Shown in pieces: positions 43,216 through 54,237 of a stretch of 64,000 nt of DNA (positions are counted from its first letter, which is position 1; every line of letters begins with the position of its first letter). Both the position numbers and the translations under genes were made by a program. Source of the stretch: Bathynomus jamesi (Eukaryota > Arthropoda > Malacostraca > Isopoda > Cirolanidae); assembly GCA_023014485.1 (NCBI GenBank), contig JAJOZX010002572.1, forward strand, positions 1 to 64,000. Direction: 5' to 3'. The notes below the pieces were generated by a model that was not told the origin of the DNA, made no database searches, and was given only the letters and a program-made list of their open reading frames with translations.

Positions 43216-44084
43216 TTTTCAATAAAAATGAGTAAATTGTAATGATGGGTAAGAAAAGCAATGATTAATTATTTTTGTTAACATTCATTTACTGATTGTA
43301 GACGTTTCGAAAGCGTCGTTCATCATCACTCCCAAACTGAAGACAAAGCAAAAGTAATAACTTAGTAATTATAATGGAGTACAATCATAGGTTTTTACTT
43401 TATACCAGTTGTTACTTGCTCTGTCTCTACGTTAGTAAGTAAACATCAAGCTACCTGTTATTTCTGTGCCTGGAGAAAGAGAGAGAGGTTAATTATATTG
43501 TAATTCAGCGTAAATACTTGTTTTTAAACTAATGCTTAAATGCTCTCAAGTTCTCCATTCCACAAACAGCGTGATTACTAGATTTCATTGAGAAGTTTTA
43601 TGGTTTTTGTGTGATATTCGAAATGTCAACTCAAGGTAGTAGAAAGCTTCACGGCATTCCGAAATATTTGTATAAATGGGCTTTACAGAAGTTCAAGTAA
43701 GGATTTAATCAGTGAAAGATCGCGAGGGTGTGTCGGATTAAACTTGAAATATTGTATTAAATTCTTTGAAACCATTTGCTTAATCTTATTATTATGCACT
43801 TTTAACTTTAATAACTCACTGATAGGAATCCTAAGTATTTAAAGTTTAATTTTCAGTACTTTTTTTTTATTAATAGTAAGAACAAATTATCATCCTTTGC
43901 AAACATTTATTGTTTGTCAGCTCAGTAAAGCCGAAAGCTTAAGGGCCAAAGTAAATAAAATAAATAGTCTAACTTCACAATTATTTATGTCATTGTAAAA
44001 TCAATGTATTTATTTTATTATTAATAAAGGTTATTCAATTCAAAAATCCAAAAACTTCTGACAACAGTTTCACACAAATCACTT
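43216..44084. other. No gene seen
   Basis: Intergenic sequence. GACGTTTCGAAAGCGTCGTT near 43302 is an imperfect inverted repeat of unknown meaning. Confidence 0.4.
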
Positions 44085-44275
44085 TTCCCCACGAAGGTCA
44101 GGTTTGTCACCTTTGACCTACAGTTTAACGAGAAATTTCAGCCATGACCTCCCCAAGGAAAATCCAACGGAAACACTTTTATTGCCCAAATGTGAAATCA
44201 TAAAGTCCGTGCCGGGACTCAAACCCGCGTCCTCAGATCAGTAGCCGGTGTCTTAACCACTGTAGACTAAGAAAG
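44085..44275 (-). repeat. tRNA-derived SINE, second family
   Basis: On the minus strand there is an A box (TACAGTGGTTAAGACAC), CGGCTACTGATCTGAGGACG, and a B box (GGGTTTGAGTCCCGG) at about 44206-44272. A body of about 120 bp follows to about 44090. The head is tRNA-like but the isotype cannot be set with confidence. It is a different family from C. Confidence 0.7.
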
Positions 44276-44384
44276 TATTCCAAACAGCTTTACTATTATT
44301 TAATGTAAGGTTTACTTTATCCATAATATTGTTAATGAATGTTTGTAAACCTTTTCCCGAATGATGATGTGATTTTTGGAGTTA

Positions 44385-45390
44385 TTTAGCCTCCTTCATA
44401 ACAGCAAAGGTCGTGTGATGAAGGGGATCTACAGCCTTCCGTGAAATCCGAACCACGGGTCGCTAAATTATCTGGACGTAGAGGATTGTGAAAAAACTAT
44501 ATAGGGCTATGGGTTGATTGCCTGATACCCTCATCCGTTGGAAATTTCCAGCAGATTACAGTGGAGAGAACGACAAAAGCCCTACGTTTTTTCGTTAGAG
44601 AGTTATGTATATGTAGGTCTTCAAAGGACCTCTTTATGTTTATTTGCCTTCGATATTTGCGCTCCCTAATGGTAAAGAAAGGAATTGCCTTACCTTATTA
44701 TTTCGTTGAGCCTCGCTTCTGTTCGTAGGACGCGACGATGTTTTTCGATGTAGGGCCGCGGTACGATGGAGTTACACGAGTTGCTTTGATGTAATTAATA
44801 TAAACAGTCACTTCACTTAAATACCTGAAGGAATAGGCCTATCCTTTTTATAGTTATTAGGTTTTATATTATGAGGAATTCACTCAGAAATTATAGGAAG
44901 ATAAAGTACATCTTCCTTGCTTAAAGCATCGCTGTAACATAAGCAGCTCAGAGTGCCGCCAGTATAATATCTTCGTATTTTAATATTTGCCAAATTTGCA
45001 AAGTTCGTTGACTCTTCTCTCGATGTAATTTTCATGAGTCGGCAGTAGAAAATTTTGAACACGAAATAATAAATTTTTCTTGTGGTTGGGTGGGCCCAAT
45101 GCCTCCATATTGGGTTCTATGTATGTATGGCAATTATTTTCATTCCCAATAAGCTATGTCGCCAATCCTGAGGCAATTTTGTAGATATTTAATTCAATTA
45201 ATTAATAATTTATATTTAATTATGAAATAAAGGTACCACATACGATACCATGTTGTAAGCGTGTATAGTTTTTCCATAAGGATGGTCCCCCATCCACCCA
45301 CTACCCAAACCCAATGTCGCTTAACTTCGCTGATCTATTGGAAGTGGTGTTGCGACATGCCCACAATGTAGTCCCAGTTTGTCAAAGAAG
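44385..45390 (-). repeat. 5S-rRNA-derived SINE, copy 2, split by element A
   Basis: The two halves are 44385-44486 and 45279-45390. On the minus strand the 5S-like part (GATCAGCGAAGTTAAGCGAC, then GTGGGTGGATGGGGGACC) is closer to 5S rRNA than copy 1 in the A box. The copy 1 sequence serves as the empty site and confirms the insertion point of element A. Confidence 0.82.
44487..45278 (-). mobile_element. Element A, copy 2 (792 bp)
   Basis: The ends are as in copy 1, with AGGAT duplicated at 44482-44486 and 45279-45283. It lies in the minus orientation inside a 5S-derived SINE. The sequence is close to copies 1 and 3 throughout and has no long frame. Confidence 0.93.
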
Positions 45391-46084
45391 AGAGTAATAT
45401 GATGCCGGGTATGCATTGGTGAAAGCCATTATTATTATTATTATTATATACACTCAATTTAACCCTATAAGACCAGTGTGGGACTGCACACACAGCGGCT
45501 AGTGTTGGATCTATCTACGTAACCCCATATTGAAAATTACATTCACAGGTTGAATTAAACAATTTATTGTTATGAAAAGTAATAAAAAAGTTAACTTGCG
45601 TACAATAAAAGACATCATTTTCAGATAAAGAAATGTATTTTTATTGTAAAAGGCCACACTGGCTTTCTAGGATTAACTTTAGATTGTTTCAATTAGGGAA
45701 TCAACATAAATATCAAACAACACTGGTGAAAACATTCCTCTGTCCTTGCCTCATACCTTTTCCATATTTTATATTTATCACTTGATTATACAAATATTAG
45801 TGTACACCTGAATTCAGTAATTTACTTAAAATTATGAACTAAAGGCCTAAAGTAAACAGTCTCAAAGGTCTTAATTAAAAATATACTTACTACAGGTGTG
45901 TTTTTAAGTAGAACAAATAGTTTCCTTAAACTTGAATGTGTCAGTCTCTGCTGAATAATTAGTTTTAAATCAGGGGTTCCCAAATTTATTTTCTTCCGTA
46001 CCACAACCTGCAGCAAAAGAGAAACCACTACCCTCAAGTTTTTTCAAGGCAGACTAATATACATTACCATTATCTGTTTACTGT
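45391..46084. other. No gene; (ATT)n tract at about 45429
   Basis: A short ATT microsatellite is at 45429-45449. CAGGGGTTCCCAAA at 45972 resembles a hAT terminus, but no partner end was found. Confidence 0.4.
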
Positions 46085-46503
46085 CCTATCGCTCCACTTC
46101 GGCCTTTGGGTCCTCCCAAGAGGAGGCGCCTTTGGCACTTTGGCACCGTTGATTGGGGGACTTTAGGCAGTACTTCTCTCATTTCCCATGGAATGATTAC
46201 TGCTTCCGTGGCCGGAACCCCTTCGAGTGCGCTGAGCGCATCACGGAGGTGATTCTCTCGGGCATAGAGAGGTACGTTCCATATTCTATTCCTACTGCTA
46301 ATGCAAAAACACCTTGGTTTAACTGTGCTTGCATGCTTGTTCTAATGCTATCCGCAATAGAGAGGAGGCTTTCAGAAGGTACCGTCACTATCCAACTTCT
46401 GACTCTCACTAAGCTTATATTTCTGCCCGGAATTGTACAAACTCTGTTTTTCGACTCGCCAAAAATTCCTTCATCAGAAAAAAATGTGAATACCTATCTA
46501 ATT

Positions 46504-47578
46504 CTACACCTTTTCACTCTCAAATTAAACAACTGAATTTCAAATTAAAATAAATGAATTTCAAATTAAAATAAATGAATCAAATTAAAAGAAATGAATC
46601 TCAAATTAAAACAACTGAATTTCAAATTAAAAAAAACAAAAAAAAAACTGAAGTTTAAATTAAAGCAAGTGAAATACAATTTAAAATATATGAAAGTCAT
46701 TTAAAACAGAGATTGTGTAAAATCTGAATGTGCATCGAAGCTTTTATTTTATAGCTGGTGGGAGTACTTGGCCTGAAACACGTCGGCAACATTCACAAGT
46801 CCTAGCAACCGTTGCTATCCATGACTCGACTCTCTCAGTTACCAAGGACGTCCTCTCTGACCCGGCCAGCTCTCACTCGCTCTCACAGCTGTGTATTTCA
46901 AGGTTATTAAAAGAACTGAGTTACGCTTTACTGTGATGATTTGGATTATTTTTACAATATAAATTTCTACAGGGTGATCCAAAAGTCTCTCCGCAGTAAG
47001 AAACAGCCTAATAGCCTACGCTTTGATAGATGTCCTAAACAAAAGGCCTTATAGCCTAGCTCCCATTATTCAATCATGGACGTGAAATACTGTGGAGAGA
47101 CTTTTGGATCACCCTGTAGAAATTTATATGTAAAAATAATCCAAATCATCACAGTAAAGCGTAAACTCAGTTCTTTTAATAACCTTGAAATACACAGCTG
47201 TGAGAGCGAGTGAGAGCTGGCCGGGTCAGAGAGGACGTCCTTGGTAACTGAGAGAGTCGAGTCATGGATAGCAACGGTTGCTAGGGACTTGTGAATGTTG
47301 CCAACGTGTTTCAGATGCCAAGTACTCCCACCAGCTATAAAATAAAAGCTTTCGATGCACATTCAGATTTTACACAATCTCTGTTTTTAAATTGACTTTC
47401 ATATATTTTAAATTGTATTTCACTTGCTTTAATTTAAACTTCAGTTTTTTTAATTTGAAATTCAGTTGTTTTAATTTGAGATTCATTTCTTTTAATTTGA
47501 GATTCATTTATTTTAATTTGAAATTCATTTATTTTAATTTGAAATTCAGTTGTTTTAATTTGAGAGTGAAAGGTGTAG
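46504..47578. repeat. 1.07-kb palindrome (foldback) with tandem AT-rich units
   Basis: The outer ends CTACACCTTTTCACTC and GAGTGAAAGGTGTAG begin arms of about 465 bp. The outer 180 bp of each arm consists of about ten copies of a 17-18 bp unit (TTTTAATTTGAAATTCA and variants). The inner part (ATCGAAGCTTTTATTTTATAG, GTCCTAGCAACCGTTGCTAT, AGCTCTCACTCGCTCTCACA) is nearly identical between arms. The centre is a mariner-type MITE. The palindrome interrupts a LINE. Confidence 0.92.
46970..47116. mobile_element. Mariner-type MITE at the palindrome centre (147 bp)
   Basis: Ends CAGGGTGATCCAAAAGTCTC and GAGACTTTTGGATCACCCTG are perfect inverted repeats, flanked by TA at 46968-46969 and 47117-47118. 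It has no gene. Because it is in the loop and the arms are symmetric around it, it may mark the event that made the palindrome, or may have landed in the loop. Confidence 0.9.
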
Positions 47579-48195
47579 TTGTTTCTGGCACCAAGCCAAG
47601 AACCTCTCCAACAACTTTACTCCTTTCCCTGCTCTTTTCTATTCGGATGCTCAGTTGCCGTCTTTTCTCTGATAAAGCTTGACTCTTCGCTCAAACTTTC
47701 GCCTCTAACTCAACCCTGGACGATTCCGGTACTTCCTCTATCTCCTCCTCCCTGTGGTTTTATTATGTCTGAAATTAGAATACCTTCCAAGATGTTTTTT
47801 CTGCCCTCTCTGGGCTCAACTCGAGGAAGGCGTGCGGTCCTGATGGCGTCTTTCCTGTTGTTCTCGAGAACTGTGCTTCTGTGCTGACACCCTGCCGACG
47901 CAAACTCTTTTGTCTTTGTCTTTCATCTGGTACATTTCCTTCGTGCTGGAAGTTCACTTCATTCAGTCTGTCCGAAAGACGGATGGCCGCTCTCAACCCT
48001 CTAACTATCGTACAAATGCTTTGATTTCTTGCCTTTCTAAATTTTTTTAATCTATCCTTAAAAGAAAGATTCTTAACCACCTCCTTCCCACAGTCTTCTA
48101 TCAGATCGTCAGTATGAGTTCCGCAAATAACGTTCTACTGACGATCTTCTTGCATATCTCTCTGACTCTTGGTCATCTTGGTCACTCGAAACTAG

Positions 48196-48471
48196 GAGAT
48201 TAAGGGGAGAGCTTATTGAAGTTTCAAAACCGTTAATAAGATCGATAACATAAATTTTGACAAATTGTTCATTTTCGATAACAGTAATACTCGTAATAAC
48301 GGATTGAAATTACGTGGCAGACATTTCATTACTAACATCGCTAAAAAAAATGTTACGTTTAAAGTAATTGATAAATGGAATAATCTTCCCGCGTCCGTCG
48401 TGGACTCTACCAGCGTTAATATGTTTAAAAATCCTTTAGATAGGCATTTTAAAAATATTAACGTCGTTTAA
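48196..48471 (+). pseudogene. CR1-like LINE C-terminal fragment
   Basis: Reads RLRGELIEVSK, then NTRNNGLKLRGRHFITNIAK, VTFKVIDKWNNLPASVV and NMFKNPLDRHFKN to a stop at 48471. This is the conserved C-terminal tail of CR1-type LINE proteins. It abuts the previous LINE fragment at about 48195 without a visible border sequence. Confidence 0.75.
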
Positions 48472-49150
48472 AATAATAAAACAATTAGCAACAGTTGCTC
48501 TGGGGGTAATGGTCGAGGTTTGAGTCTGTTGACGATTAATGCCAGCTTGTGATATGCCAGCACGAACTTAGATGTAGCTCGTAGCGTAAACTAACCCACT
48601 TTTTGTTATACTCTTCATACTTTTTTTTTCTTATCCTCTCTTTACTTGCATGTCTGTAGTTTGCATGGTATGACAGTGTTTGAGTTAAGACTGCATGGTT
48701 TGTAAGCGTTCTTATTTTACTTCTTTTCATCTTTCACCTCTTTCCTATTTTTTTCGACTATTTTTCCGACTTGTCGGTAGTGGCCAGCGGATGGGATGGT
48801 GAGTCTTTCTTTTTTCTGAATGAATGTTAACTCACGAATGATAGGTTTTGCTACTTACTTAACCCCTTATTCTCTTTCTTTTAACCTCCTACTCTCTTCT
48901 TTCTCTCGGGCTAACCTTAGAGTGGATCTTAGGGTCTTTGTTAGCCTTAGCTTCTGTAGATCCGTAGAACTTAAGGTGATTCCAGCCTCCGTGGTGTTAC
49001 ATACTAATACAGAGTAGGTCACACAAAGGAGAGAAATATTCTCCCCCTGTACGACCTCTAGATGTTGTCCGATTGACCTAAAATTTTGCACTGAGATTTA
49101 TGTTGGGAATTTACTCCAAATGAAGGCGTAAGACCAAAAAAATTTTACAC
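48472..49150. other. No gene seen
   Basis: Intergenic sequence with no supported feature. Confidence 0.4.
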
Positions 49151-49166
49151 TTCGATTTTGAGGACC

Positions 49167-49217
<51 letters not shown>

Positions 49218-49222
49218 ATATA
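49151..49222. repeat. (TA)n microsatellite
   Basis: TA tract, slightly interrupted, forming the left flank of the next hAT element, which inserted into it. Confidence 0.95.
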
Positions 49223-50073
49223 TACAAAGGTGGGCACCCGGGCCTCAAAAAGGCCGACGGTCCCGGTCCTTGCCTCAAACTGAACCGACGGTCCCGGTCA
49301 CGGTCCTTTCTGAAGATAGGACCTAGGAACGACTCGGTCCTCGGTCCTTATATATAATATAAGTGAAAATTTGATTAAAATGAAAAATGAAATTAAAGAC
49401 ACCGGAAATCTTTAATTTTATTGACGTAAATTATAATTAATACAATACATAAATGATGAAAAAAAGTTATTAAGTTAAATGCTTGAGTTTCCCTTCAAGA
49501 AGACTAGCATTTCAAATGGCTGTCACTGAGCCCTGACCTTTTCGGCTTGAGGACGTCCTTCCCCAAAGAGAAGAGCCTGTCCACGGCGGCACTGGATGGG
49601 ATAGGCGTGTTAAACTTGATGAACAAGTCCTTCAACGCCGGGCTGGGGAACGAGTCCTTGTTGAAGATGAAGGGTTTCACAGGCCTCTCCAGGTACGGCC
49701 AGGGATTGCCGGGTTCAGTTCTTCCGCTAGGAGCTCCAGTTGCTTGACTTGAAGTTGAAGCACTAACATCAGTAGATTCTTCGTCTCCTCCAGGTGTTGA
49801 AACAAGTTTCAGTTCAGTCTCAGTCTCTTTCTGAGTCTTCTGGAGGAAACGATCCATCTTCTTTAGAACTCCAAATAATCACTAAACACACTAAAATCAC
49901 TAAAAAAGACTGTCCGGAGAGGACCGTCCGGAATTGCTTAAAAATGGACTGTCGCTCCTCATTTCGGTCCTCACTGAGAAAAGGACCGACTTTCCCGCTC
50001 ACGGCCTCACGGTCCTTAAAAAGGACCGAGTTCCTGGAGTTCGGTCCTTTTGGAACTCGGTCCTGCCCACCTT

Positions 50074-50075
<2 letters not shown>
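49223..50075 (-). mobile_element. Non-autonomous hAT element in a TA tract (853 bp)
   Basis: Ends CAAAGGTGGGCA and TGCCCACCTTTG are perfect inverted repeats. Subterminal regions carry many CGGTCC/GGACCG words in both orientations (49255-49345 and 49915-50070), probably transposase-binding sites. The flanks are TA repeat on both sides, so the 8-bp duplication cannot be verified. Confidence 0.9.
49504..49857 (-). CDS. hAT transposase N-C fusion left by internal deletion
   Basis: The 117-residue frame begins MDRFLQKTQKE with a Ser/Thr-rich segment and ends in the hAT dimerisation region: FNTPIPSSAAVDRLFSLGKD and KPKRSGLSDSHLK. Everything between, including the DDE core, is missing. It keeps the oligomerisation surface. 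Confidence 0.8.
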   Translation of the reverse strand: MDRFLQKTQKETETELKLVSTPGGDEESTDVSASTSSQATGAPSGRTEPGNPWPYLERPVKPFIFNKDSFPSPALKDLFIKFNTPIPSSAAVDRLFSLGKDVLKPKRSGLSDSHLKC

Positions 50076-50118
<43 letters not shown>

Positions 50119-50582
50119 AGAGATGAATCGTCAACAGTACCTCATGAGTCGCTGTTCATGATTTTAAATACTTCGAACTCTCGACGAATAAACTCCGCCC
50201 AGCGTTACGCAGACGGAAGGCTTACTCAATTGAACAACTTTTTTGCCAAATAAATGCTTTTTTTTTGTCGTGAACGAATTTGTTCGATATTTACACCAAT
50301 TATTTTTAGCGACGACTCCTCTATCTTTTGGTGTAAAGTGCGTGTGGTGTAGTTTCTTCTGAAAACAATTATAACCTTCAGAAGAGCCGTCTGCGAAATG
50401 CTAGTCGGGGTCAAAAAAAGATCTGTCCACGCAGAGATTATGAAGGTATACATGTATGTCTTGCCCCTCGTCAGAAATAAATATGGGGCCATTCTATACA
50501 GCAATAACTAAAGAACTATTGCTGTCGCCTCCTGCTTCTCAAAACAACTAGAGAAACCTTTACTCCGCCGATTAAATGATTA
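50076..50582. repeat. (TA)n to 50115, then sequence with no feature
   Basis: A TA tract of about 40 bp continues the tract split by the hAT element. The remaining 467 bp show nothing supportable. Confidence 0.7.
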
Positions 50583-50864
50583 CACTGGGCAACACGTATT
50601 TTATTGAATGATATCTGACACTTGATTCTACGTAATTTGGGTGCGCTGAATACGAATTTCAACTCGGTTTGGCTCTATCAGGTCCTGATTCTTGTCGACA
50701 GTCTATGTGCCATTTTCCAGATTTTTCAAATTAGGACTAAAAAATTAAGTCATGTGTTAAATTTTTTTTTCAAGTTTCATGAATACAAGCAGTTCAAACT
50801 ACAGTAAAATTACATTATAACGATAGAAATGACTTAAAATAAAAAAACAAACAGATATGAAGCT

Positions 50865-52836
50865 TTCACTGTGGCAAAAATTTTCTTTTGTAAGACTTTC
50901 TAGCGTATTTGCTTGTTGATGGCAGGTCTCTTTTCAAGCACCAGCAGTAATCAGCCATCATGTGGGAATCCCGCGGCCTTGGTACCGTTCCTCCATAATT
51001 TTGATATCTTGGTGGAATCTCTCCCCTTGTTCGTCACTTACATCACCTAAATTACTTGGAAATTGGTCAAGATGGCTATTCAAAAAATGCATTTTTATGC
51101 TCATATTGCAACCTAACTCTTTGTAGTCCCTTAAAAGTTTTTTTACGATTTCTTCGTAGTTATCTGCCCTATAATTGCCTAAAAAGTTTTCTATCAAGTC
51201 CACGAATGAGAACCAGCCATTTTTTTCGCGTTCATTCATGACATTAGGAAAATTGCTGTCTTTAATCATTGTTCTTATTTGTGGACCGTCGAAAATTCCC
51301 GCCTTGATTTTTTCATAACTTAACTTGGAAATTTTGAAGTTATGTATTTGAAACACTCGCCGTTCGTATCTAAAGCTTTTACATATTGTTTAATGAGGCC
51401 TAGTTTTATATGCAGAGGAGGAAATATGATTTTATCTCTGCTCACTAAAGGTGGATTAATTACGTTTTTTTCTCCGACAGTAAGTGATGTTCGTGCTGGC
51501 CAGATTTGTTTGAAATAATGTTCTTCCTTGGCTCTGCTGTCCCATAAGCAAAGGAAGCAGGGATATTTAGTATACCCTCCTTGTTGTCCTAGCAGAAAAT
51601 TAACCATTTTTAAGTCAACATATATGATCCACTCGTGCTCCCTATATTTGATAAGATTTAAAACCTTTTCTATATGTTCATACTTTTCTTTTAATTTTGT
51701 TGAGTGCCCAATCGGTATCGAGCCGTATAGATTGCCATTATGCAACACACACTTAAGACTTCTTTTCGAACTGTCTAAAAACAAGCGCCAATCATTTGCA
51801 TCGTAAGACTCAACCCCCATCTTCTTTAACAAACCAACTATGTCGCAGCAATATACTAAACTATCCTCTGTTCTAAAATATTTAACAAGTTCTTCTTCTC
51901 TTTTTCTGTAAAATGAAATGTATGTGTTTGAAGTAAGCAAGTTTTTCTCTTTAAGTCTTGAAGCTAAAATTTCCGCAGCCTTTTTTGGCAAATTTAGATC
52001 CCTTACAAGATCATTCAACTCGGCCTGGTTAAACTTTTGCGGATCGTTTTGACTTTCAAATACGCTGGGGTCAAAATCGGTGTCTGACTCCTCAAAGTGC
52101 ATAACAATATTTTCAGGAACATCTTCAACTAATTCTTGAGTTGGCAGACCCTTAAATTTTGGAATGGGGATCTCATTTGAATGTAGCACAGGTCGTATCG
52201 CGGTGTCGAAATTTGGGTACTCGATACAATGTTTATTTTTCTTAGTGAAGCCCGAAGTCTTGACAAAGCAAAGGTAGCAATCGGTCTCGTGGTTAGTAGG
52301 CTCTCGCCACACCTGATATGGAAAAAAAATTGTAAAGCGTTAACAAAAGCGACGAGAGACTTGTTTTTATGAATTTTATCAAAAGTTATCACCCAAACAT
52401 TTAACATTTCTATGTGTTTCAACCTTATGCAATATTTGAGATTCTTATAAACATTTTCTGTAAATTTTTGTTTATGTACCTAAGTTACAATTACATTTAG
52501 GTAAGTTACAGTATACTAGTGATTAAATTACGTAGTTTTATGAAATCATAAACTTACCATCGGAACTCCAAAAGGTATTTTTGAATCCGAACCCTTCGTC
52601 CAATGTCGCAGTCTTTCAATGCATATAGTGCAGGCTTTATGTGGAGCCCACGATTTATCTTGGTCCCCCAGTTTTATGCCAAAATAAGCTAAGTAAGCTC
52701 TTTTTACGAAGTCAGTTATATTTGCTCGTTGATGTGGAAGTGTAAAATTTCCACATATATAACAGAAGGAATCAGGGTTGTTTTTGCATTTGAACTTTCT
52801 AGTGCTTGATGACATATTGCTTGATTGTTCTGCCAA
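50865..52836 (-). pseudogene. Element K transposase-like gene (two exons, lightly damaged)
   Basis: Exon 1 (52836-52558) starts MAEQSSNMSS and has a zinc-type region: FCYICG at about residue 22 and KACTICIERL at about 67. It ends at PFGVPM before GTAAGTTT. The 245-bp intron ends at ATATCAG; exon 2 starts at 52312 with VWREPTNHETDCYLCF. Later motifs are VYCCDIVGLL, IYVDLKMVNFLLGQQ, YPCFLCLWDSRA, HIKLGLIKQYVKAL, FLNSHLDQFPSNLGDVSDEQ and GERFHQDIKIMEERYQGRG. Shifts near 51345 and 50962 break the frame, and the end (MMADYCWCLKRDL) follows in another frame to about 50865. I associate this protein type with a widespread but poorly described arthropod transposon. No catalytic triad is assigned. Confidence 0.8.
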
Positions 52837-53096
52837 TTTGTAAAGGTATTTAAAGCCCTTAATTCATATAAATTTAAGAAAATCTGAAATATAAACACAA
52901 AAATTAGTTTAAATAGGTACTTATTATGAAATAGGTACTTACAATCTATGAAATTAAACTAGAAACACGGATGAGTAGGTACAATATAAATTACGTCTAA
53001 TTAAATCAACTATATTAAATCACGATGACAAAATTATTCACTAAATCATATGCCAATTCAAAATTATGTTAATGCCCAAACTTAATTAACTAACTC

Positions 53097-53123
53097 AACT
53101 GACTGACTGACTGACTGACTGAT
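53097..53123. repeat. (GACT)n tract
   Basis: About six tandem GACT units in element K near its 5' end, upstream of the gene. Confidence 0.9.
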
Positions 53124-53578
53124 TGAATTGACTGATTAACTCTGGAAACGAGTCGCTTTTATATATTTTAGTTGTCCCTCTAGAATACTCTACAGAGAAC
53201 AGGAACGCTCGAGAAAATTTTAGAATTCTATGATATTTTTAGCTTAATTTACTAATATTAAAATGGGTTAAAAATGACAAAATTAAAAATATTTTTAGGG
53301 TGTTACATATAAAAATATACATAATACAACAATACCATAACAATAGGTACAAATACCTAGATAAAAACCTAGTTGCATAATGTGTAACTGCAAAAAGACA
53401 GCGAGTATTGAGAAAAAAACCTTTTTATGAATACGACGAAAGAGGAGGGGTGTTGAGCAAAATCAGGACCTGATAGAGCAAAACCGAGTAAACATTCGTG
53501 CTCAGCGCACCCAAATTACCTAGAACTAACTGTCAAATCTAATTCAATAGACAAAAAGTTGAAATTTGTTCCCCAGTG

Positions 53579-53761
53579 TTATCTATGGACATCTCCGAAT
53601 CAATTTAATTTTGAAAGGTTCCACTCAAACGATCTATGTATCTACTGTATGTATTGAAGGAAATTGCATTTAAATACACTGACAGTAATTAAACTCCGTG
53701 TGAAGAGAGACCAACGCACGAAACAACATAAGGTTCATAAGGTGTGTATATATATATATAT
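53579..53761. repeat. LINE 3'-end scrap followed by TA tract
   Basis: GTGAAGAGAGACCAACGCAC at about 53701 and the following 40 bp match the 3' end of the LINE at about 3970-4020, again running into a TA tract (53741-53761). It is a severely 5'-truncated LINE copy. Confidence 0.6.
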
Positions 53762-53942
53762 TAGTGATGGATCGAGTGGTCGGTTTTTCACAACCGCGGT
53801 TGCGGTTGTGTTTGCGGTTGTCGAATTTTTTCCAACCGCGGTTGCGGTTGCGGTTATCATATACTGTACTAGGAAAAATGCGTAATTATTAACTGGATTT
53901 AGCCACTATAGTGCGATTTAGCCACACTTGGTACATAATTAT

Positions 53943-54069
53943 ACTAAATAGTATTTATTTAGTAAATACCTTATGTTGAACACAAGTTTTGCAATACACC
54001 GCTACCGCTATTTGTGTGTTGCAAAACTTGTGTTCAACATAAGGTATTTACTAAATAAATACTATTTAA
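53943..54069. repeat. Palindrome inside hAT L
   Basis: Arms of about 50 bp (ATAGTATTTATTTAGTAAAT ... GTTGAACACAAGTTTTGCAA and complement) surround a 22-bp loop. It has no gene. Confidence 0.9.
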
Positions 54070-54237
54070 ATGAACTATATTCTAAACTTATATAGCTATT
54101 ATGAAAGAATAGGTCAAATTAATTAAAACCATATTTTGCACTAAGTGTGTTACCAGGATGAGGGACGAGGACCCATCGCACTGTTCATCCCACCTACCAC
54201 TTTCCCCAGCCTCCACCCATTGGAAAGTTATGGATTA

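Larger units (their letters stand above)
46085..48195 (+). pseudogene. Jockey-like LINE fragment split by a palindrome
   Basis: Part 1 (46085-46510) reads VDWGTL / MGDFRQYFSHFPWNDYCF, CAERITEVILSGIERYVP and AKTPWFNCAC, the linker between endonuclease and RT in many arthropod LINEs. Part 2 (47575-48195) has FWHQAKNLSNNFT, FAQTFASNSTLDDSG, SRKACGPDGVFPVVLENCA and QYEFRK...RSTDDLLAYLSDSW. The two parts are continuous once the palindrome is removed. Frameshifts and stops are frequent. The RT active-site box is missing because the copy ends at about 48195. Confidence 0.82.
50583..53578 (-). mobile_element. Element K: complete CACTG-ended transposon (2996 bp)
   Basis: Ends CACTGGG and CCCAGTG with TTA at 50580-50582 and 53579-53581. 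Longer inverted repeats include TAATTTGGGTGCGCTGA (about 50634 and, reversed, about 53515) and GCTCTATCAGGTCCTGATT (about 50671 and 53462). CACT-type ends with 2-3 bp duplications are typical of the CACTA/EnSpm-Mirage-Chapaev group, which I infer from termini only. One gene on the minus strand fills most of it. Confidence 0.88.

Noticed and set aside
45972..45990. hAT element starting CAGGGGTTCCCAAA
   Set aside because: No matching inverted end or 8-bp duplication was found downstream.
51528..51806. 92-codon frame on the + strand within element K
   Set aside because: Antisense to the element K gene, which has a clear protein pattern on the minus strand.
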